From positions 6,387,501 to 6,451,500 of the forward strand of contig NC_021191.1 of assembly GCF_000389965.1 (NCBI RefSeq): DNA of 64,000 nucleotides. Direction: 5' to 3'. The notes beneath the pieces were generated by a model that worked only from the letters and a program-made list of their open reading frames with translations, was not told where the DNA came from and ran no database searches. The stretch's first letter is position 1, and every line of letters starts with the position of its first letter. Made by a program: the position numbers and the translations under genes. Shown piece after piece: positions 63,454 through 64,000 of this stretch. The stretch comes from Actinoplanes sp. N902-109. GTDB taxonomy: Bacteria; Actinomycetota; Actinomycetes; Mycobacteriales; Micromonosporaceae.

Positions 63454-64000
63454 GTGGAGCGCGGACAACTCGTCGGGGGACGCTACCGGCTCATCGAACA
63501 GCTCGGCCGCGGCGGGATGTCGGTGGTCTGGCGCGCCGACGACGACGTGCTGGGCCGCGAGGTGGCCGTCAAGGTGCTGTCCGCCGAACTCGCCGACGAC
63601 CCCGGCCAGCGCCGCCTGATCCGCGCCGAGGCCAAGACCGCGGCCCGGCTGCGGCACGCCAACGTGGTGGCGGTCTACGACTACGGCGAGGTCACCGAGG
63701 CCGGCCGGACGTTGTCCTTCGTGGTCATGGAGCTGGTGGACGGCAGAACCCTGGCCGACATGCTCACCGCCGGTCCGCTGCCCTGGAAACTGGCCGTCCT
63801 GGTCGGCGCCCAGGTGGCAGCCGCCCTCGCCGCCGCCCACGCCGACGGCGTCGTGCACCGCGACGTGAAACCGGCCAACGTCATGGTCACCAGCAGCGGC
63901 GTCAAGCTCGTCGACTTCGGCATCTCGGCGGCAACCGGCGAGCACGACGGCCAGGACGGCGAACTGCTCGGCACACCGGCCTATCTCTCCCCGGAGCGCA
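63454..64000 (+). CDS. Ser/Thr protein kinase, N-terminal part, cut by window edge
   Basis: About 182 residues are visible from the GTG at 63454. Kinase motifs LGRGGMSVVWRA, Lys in VAVKVL, HRDVKPANVM, DFGIS and the GTPAYLSPE activation end are intact. It has the short N-terminus of PknB-like kinases. The C-terminal half lies outside the window. The ribosome site is weak (GAGGGA 13 nt upstream), so the start could be slightly different. Confidence 0.88.
   Translation, partial: MERGQLVGGRYRLIEQLGRGGMSVVWRADDDVLGREVAVKVLSAELADDPGQRRLIRAEAKTAARLRHANVVAVYDYGEVTEAGRTLSFVVMELVDGRTLADMLTAGPLPWKLAVLVGAQVAAALAAAHADGVVHRDVKPANVMVTSSGVKLVDFGISAATGEHDGQDGELLGTPAYLSPER

Overview
The window is GC-rich DNA with GTG starts, strongly C/G-ending codons and long antisense shadow frames. 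Gene content (NRPS, Ceb-type sugar uptake, many secreted polysaccharidases with CBM2/CBM13 modules, several Ser/Thr kinases, a GGDEF-EAL protein) suggests a soil actinomycete, most likely Micromonosporaceae (Actinoplanes-like). The genus is inferred, not proven. No rRNA, tRNA, CRISPR array, insertion sequence or phage gene was seen.

Left part (1-22046, all minus strand): a biosynthetic operon read right to left. It begins with a 24-codon gene (21934-22008) whose Shine-Dalgarno lies inside a perfect 10-bp hairpin. Then come an MccB/ThiF-like E1 enzyme, a membrane protein with a PqqD-like N-terminus and an M50-type HExxH motif, a 5776-residue five-module NRPS ending in a thioesterase, and a second NRPS that leaves the window at position 1. 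A tiny ribosomal peptide gene, an adenylating E1 enzyme, a peptide-binding protease and an NRPS in one operon is the most unusual thing here: a candidate hybrid of ribosomal and nonribosomal peptide synthesis. NRPS modules 2 and 4 share a near-identical block with deviant codon use, and many modules carry in-frame minisatellite inserts.

Middle part (22300-45000): carbohydrate use. It holds a pectinesterase; a LacI regulator divergent from a cebEFG/bglC-like operon with near-perfect copies of a TGTAACCGGTTACA operator; an esterase; and a minus-strand operon of LacI regulator, HSL-type esterase, ABC transporter, sucrose phosphorylase and SGNH hydrolase. These are followed by two divergent Ser/Thr kinases, a secreted CE2-type esterase, a probably frameshifted gene and a quinone-oxidoreductase-type MDR.

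Right part (45154-64000): a 1317-residue secreted hydrolase with a beta-helix, a membrane GGDEF-EAL protein, an M28 aminopeptidase, and a xylan locus. In that locus two GH10 xylanases flank a sigma factor fused to a zinc finger, membrane segments and an AbfB sugar-binding domain. The plus-strand xylanase starts a GH10-GH43-GH62 operon that could strip and cleave arabinoxylan. The end carries a MarR regulator divergent from a small membrane protein and alpha/beta hydrolase pair, an XRE regulator, and the start of a third Ser/Thr kinase.
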